The notes under the pieces are model-generated. The model worked only from the letters and a program-made list of their open reading frames with translations. It had not been told where the DNA came from and did not search any database. The translations under genes were made by a program, and so were the position numbers. Source: Sporanaerobium hydrogeniformans (lineage in GTDB: Bacteria > Bacillota > Clostridia > Lachnospirales > Cellulosilyticaceae). From it: a stretch of 64,000 nt of DNA. The stretch is from positions 248,001 through 312,000 of the forward strand of contig NZ_PEDL01000002.1 of assembly GCF_002735925.1 (NCBI RefSeq), given 5' to 3'. Within the stretch, counting starts at the first letter, position 1, and each line of letters opens with the position of its first letter. Of this stretch, positions 60,886-64,000 are shown in pieces.

Positions 60886-63141
60886 ATGTACAAGTATGCA
60901 CAGGTTATTATCCAATTTGCTACCCTACCTGAAATTGACCGCTTCTTTACTTATGAAATTCCAGAAGCGTTTCGTCCTCACATAAGGGTAGGACAAAGAG
61001 TTAAGGTGCCTTTTGGTAATCATAATGCCCCACAAGTAGGTTATGTAGCTTTTTTATTAGAAGAGATAGAAGAGCTTGGCTATACGACTAAGCCTCTAAT
61101 GGGGTTAGTAGATGAAGCGCCTATTATAAATAGTAAACAGTGGGAAATCATTCACTTTATGGTCATGTATTATGGGACCAGTTTTGCTGCTGCCATTGAT
61201 GCTGTACTCCCACCGGGATTAAATGCAAAACCCTTTTCACTTGAAGAAGAGGAAACTTACGTGGCACTTACACCTGATACAAAAGAAGTCACGCTTTACA
61301 CCCTTCAAAATCAGCATAAAAAGACTTTTGAAAAGCAACGGCTACTCCTTAACTACTTAAAAGAAAAAGGCCCTATCAGACAAAGAGATTTAAAAACACA
61401 AGAGGAAGTGAGCCTTTCTTCTTTAAAAACTTTAGAACAGAAAGGGCTTATTCGTGTTTTTAAAGCACCTTTAAGTTTTCGACCGGACCCCATAGCAGAG
61501 GAGAAGTTTAAAATCTTAAATAGTGAACAAAGTGCTGCAAAAGAAAGACTTGTACAAAAGATTCGAGCAGGTGAGTATGGTGTTTTCTTGTTAAAGGGTG
61601 TAACAGGCAGTGGAAAAACAGAGGTTTTTTTATATGCTATACGTGAGGTAATAGAAAGTGGCGGACAGGTCATAGTAATGGTACCTGAAATTGCTTTAAC
61701 AAAGCAAACCTTAGAACGCTTTCAAGAGCGTTTTGGGAACCAAGTGGCCCTTACCCATAGCCGAATGACACCTAAAGAAAGACAAAGGCTTTATGCCAAG
61801 GTAGCTCGTGGTGAAGTAACGATTGTGATAGGACCTCGTAGTGCAATTTTTATGCCATTTACTCATCTTAAAATGGTAGTGATTGATGAAGCCCATGAAG
61901 CCAGTTATAAATCAGAAATGAATCCTAAATATCATGCTATTGATGTGGCGCTTAAAAGGATGCAAAGTGAAGAAGGGGTTGTTTTGCTTGCAACGGCTAC
62001 GCCTAGTCTTGAAAGCTATTACAAGGTTCAAATAGGTGAGTATGAGGAGCTTGTTTTAAAGAGCCGGGTTGGAGAAGCTACCTTGCCTGAGGTTCAAATG
62101 GTAGATATGCGGCTCGAACTTAGAGAAGGTAATAATCAAGCCATTAGCCGTGCTTTGCATCAAGGTATTTTAGAAACCCTTGAAAGAGGGCATCAAGTGA
62201 TGCTTCTCATTAATAGGAGAGGGCACTCTACCTTTATTAATTGCAGGAATTGTGGCTATGTTATAAAATGTCATCATTGCGATGTTTCCATGACCTATCA
62301 TCGTTCCAGGCAGCAACTGGAGTGTCATTACTGTGGACATAAAGAAAAAATCCCAGAAACCTGTCCAGGCTGCGGTTCTTCACATATCAAGTTTTTTGGG
62401 AGTGGAACGGAGAAGATAGAGGAATATTTAGAGAAATATTTTCATGCATATGGTATTGGGCGTATGGATCTTGATACAACCGGTGGTAAGGATGGGCATA
62501 CTGTTATTTTAGAAGCCTTTAGGAAACGAGAAATCAACCTTTTAGTAGGTACACAAATGATTGCAAAAGGACATGACTTTCCAGCAGTAGGCCTAGTAGG
62601 GATTGTGTCAGCGGATATGTCTCTTTATATGCAAGATTTTAGGAGTAATGAAAGAACCTTTCAGCTCCTCACACAAGCTATGGGGCGGGCAGGTAGGAGT
62701 CATATTAAAGGAAAAGTAATCATACAAAGCTATAATCCTGAGCATAGCGTATTAGAGGCTATTAGGCTGAATGCAGGGGAAGCCTTTTATAAAGAGGAGC
62801 TTGCTAACCGTAAGCTTTTAGAATATCCGCCTTATGGGCATATTTTTACTGTGATGGTAACAGGGAAAAGTGAAAAGGAAGTCATAAGGAGTATCAGTCT
62901 TTTAGGAAATTATTATCGGCACTATGCCCAACGTGCAAAAACAGATTTTCGCATTATAGGACCTAGTGTAGCAACAATTGGAAAGCTAGTTGACGAATAC
63001 CGATGGCGTATTATAATAGTATCAGATAATCGTGAGAAATTACTTGTCTATGGGCGTTATTGTTTAACTCGTTTTGAAGAGCAAGAAAAAATAAAAACTG
63101 TAAAAATGCAGTGGGATATTGACCCACTGACTATGTTATAA
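60886..63141 (+). CDS. priA: Primosomal helicase PriA
   Basis: PriA restarts stalled replication forks. N-terminal DNA-binding part (YAQVIIQFATLPEIDRFFTY, VGQRVKVPFGNH), winged helix, helicase with LLKGVTGSGKTEVFLYAIRE and DEAH in VVIDEAHEASYK, then eight zinc-binding Cys (CRNCGYVIKCHHC and CHYCGHKEKIPETCPGCG). Motif VI TQAMGRAGRS. 751 residues. ATG 60886 is preferred over ATG 60865 because the latter lies inside the GGAGTGGAG site. Confidence 0.95.
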   Translation: MYKYAQVIIQFATLPEIDRFFTYEIPEAFRPHIRVGQRVKVPFGNHNAPQVGYVAFLLEEIEELGYTTKPLMGLVDEAPIINSKQWEIIHFMVMYYGTSFAAAIDAVLPPGLNAKPFSLEEEETYVALTPDTKEVTLYTLQNQHKKTFEKQRLLLNYLKEKGPIRQRDLKTQEEVSLSSLKTLEQKGLIRVFKAPLSFRPDPIAEEKFKILNSEQSAAKERLVQKIRAGEYGVFLLKGVTGSGKTEVFLYAIREVIESGGQVIVMVPEIALTKQTLERFQERFGNQVALTHSRMTPKERQRLYAKVARGEVTIVIGPRSAIFMPFTHLKMVVIDEAHEASYKSEMNPKYHAIDVALKRMQSEEGVVLLATATPSLESYYKVQIGEYEELVLKSRVGEATLPEVQMVDMRLELREGNNQAISRALHQGILETLERGHQVMLLINRRGHSTFINCRNCGYVIKCHHCDVSMTYHRSRQQLECHYCGHKEKIPETCPGCGSSHIKFFGSGTEKIEEYLEKYFHAYGIGRMDLDTTGGKDGHTVILEAFRKREINLLVGTQMIAKGHDFPAVGLVGIVSADMSLYMQDFRSNERTFQLLTQAMGRAGRSHIKGKVIIQSYNPEHSVLEAIRLNAGEAFYKEELANRKLLEYPPYGHIFTVMVTGKSEKEVIRSISLLGNYYRHYAQRAKTDFRIIGPSVATIGKLVDEYRWRIIIVSDNREKLLVYGRYCLTRFEEQEKIKTVKMQWDIDPLTML

Positions 63142-63155
63142 ATAAGGAGGATCTA

Positions 63156-63626
63156 ATGGCTGTTCGTACTATTCGCACTGAGAAAGAAGAATTACTTAGA
63201 AAAAAATCCAAGGTAGTTAAAAAATTTGATGAGAACTTAGCAAGCCTTATAGAAGATATGAAGGAAACCATGTATTTGGCCCAGGGTGTAGGGATTGCTG
63301 CACCTCAAGTAGGTGTATTAAAGCGTGTATTTGTAGTAGATATCGGTGAAGGCCCTATTGAGTTTGTCAATCCTGAGATTTTGGAAGTAGAAGGAGAACA
63401 ATTTGGAGAAGAAGGGTGCCTAAGTGTCCCTAAACGCTATGGACATGTAAGACGTCCGAATTATGTTAAGATGCGTGCACAAGACCGTAAGGGAGAGTGG
63501 TTTGAAATAGAAGGTGAAGAGTTTATGGCAAGAGCCATGCTTCATGAAAATGATCATTTAGAAGGAACCCTTTTTATTGATAAAGTAGAAGGGGAATTAG
63601 TTGAGATAACAAATCAAGATGAATAA
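63156..63626 (+). CDS. def: Peptide deformylase
   Basis: Removes the formyl group from new proteins. Metal motifs in order: [11 protein letters not shown] (residues about 47-57), [11 protein letters not shown] (about 88-98) and [12 protein letters not shown] (HExxH, about 130-141). 156 residues. AAGGAGG precedes the ATG. Its partner fmt follows 10 bases later. Confidence 0.97.
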   Translation: MAVRTIRTEKEELLRKKSKVVKKFDENLASLIEDMKETMYLAQGVGIAAPQVGVLKRVFVVDIGEGPIEFVNPEILEVEGEQFGEEGCLSVPKRYGHVRRPNYVKMRAQDRKGEWFEIEGEEFMARAMLHENDHLEGTLFIDKVEGELVEITNQDE

Positions 63627-63636
63627 GGAGGCTGCC

Positions 63637-64000
63637 ATGCGTGTTGTTTTTATGGGAACCCCTGATTTTGCGGTTCCAACTCTACAAATGTTAATTGATG
63701 AGGGGCATACGCTGTGTGCGGTAGTCACTCAGCCAGATAAACCCAAAGGGCGTGGAAAGAAAGAGGCGATGCCTCCTATAAAGGAATTAGCACTAAGGTA
63801 TAATTTACCTGTTCTACAGCCCCAACGTATTCGTGGGGATGAAGCTTTTTTTACCCACATACAATCTTTAAATCCAGACATTATAGTAGTAGTAGCATTT
63901 GGACAGATTCTTCCAGAGAGCATACTCACTATTCCAAAGTACGGCTGTATCAACATCCATGGTTCTTTACTTCCTAAGTACCGTGGTGCTGCACCGATTC
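63637..64000 (+). CDS. fmt: Methionyl-tRNA formyltransferase, N-terminal part (runs off window)
   Basis: Formylates Met-tRNA for initiation. The first 121 residues are present: [48 protein letters not shown] and the active-site region [17 protein letters not shown]. The rest lies beyond base 64000. AAGGAGG precedes the ATG. It forms the def-fmt pair. Confidence 0.97.
   Translation, partial: MRVVFMGTPDFAVPTLQMLIDEGHTLCAVVTQPDKPKGRGKKEAMPPIKELALRYNLPVLQPQRIRGDEAFFTHIQSLNPDIIVVVAFGQILPESILTIPKYGCINIHGSLLPKYRGAAPI

Noticed and set aside
1-64000. CRISPR array, tRNA/rRNA genes, transposons, prophage
   Set aside because: No regularly spaced direct repeats, tRNA-like cloverleafs, rRNA motifs, transposase or integrase frames were seen.

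Overview
The window is low-GC, densely packed DNA with almost every gene on the + strand, strong AGGAGG-type ribosome binding sites and extended -10 SigA promoters. Gene content and order (fla/che operon running into rpsB-tsf-pyrH-frr-uppS, DivIVA-free, with ispG inside the cdsA-dxr-rseP group, and FliY, CheC and CheD present) point to a motile anaerobic Firmicute of the class Clostridia, probably of the Lachnospirales type such as Cellulosilyticum. The genus is an inference; only the low-GC Firmicute assignment is firm.

Layout. 1-1117: the 3' end of proC and a probable SpoIIM-like membrane protein. 1311-30906: a roughly 29.5 kb flagellar and chemotaxis operon: flgB-flgC-fliE-fliF-fliG-fliH-fliI-fliJ-motE-like-fliK-flgD-flgE-flbD-motA-motB-fliL-fliM-fliY-cheY-fliO-fliP-fliQ-fliR-flhB-flhA-flhF-flhG-cheB-cheA-cheW-cheC-cheD-fliA, followed by three small accessory proteins (one SwrB-like, one with an MltG/YceG-like tail). 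It codes for basal body, export gate and ATPase, rod/hook, stator, switch and most of the CheY phosphorylation/adaptation circuit. Filament genes (flagellin, fliD, flgK/L), cheR and receptors are not here. 30927-49475: translation and RNA genes with membrane and isoprenoid genes: rpsB-tsf; pyrH-frr; uppS-cdsA-dxr-rseP-ispG; rimP-nusA-rnpM(ylxR)-ylxQ-infB-rbfA-nrnA-truB-ribF; rpsO; pnp. Several of these have structured 5' leaders. 49497-55159: a looser accessory stretch: CPBP protease, Ca2+/Na+ antiporter, flavodoxin-like reductase, a VanW remnant, an XRE regulator fused to a desulfoferrodoxin-like domain, a GNAT acetyltransferase and a Y-family polymerase. 55184-58530 (minus strand): citrate synthase and RqcH. 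58579-64000: yicC-remA-gmk-rpoZ-priA-def-fmt, with fmt cut by the window end.

Most notable: (1) fliI and fliJ, two consecutive genes of the flagellar ATPase complex, are each broken by an apparent loss of one A, in fliI right inside the Walker A motif and in fliJ in a run of nine A. This is either assembly error or a real loss or switch of motility. (2) The XRE-desulfoferrodoxin fusion keeps the four-cysteine iron site and most superoxide reductase ligands but has Asp in place of the last His, so it may be a one-protein redox sensor. (3) CheB has no receiver domain. (4) FlgD carries three degenerate tandem modules. (5) A near-perfect palindrome with 34-base arms lies between two accessory genes. 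(6) Folded leaders precede rpsB, rimP-nusA, rpsO and pnp. I found no tRNA, rRNA, CRISPR array, transposase or phage gene. I saw no convincing wholly new multi-gene system.
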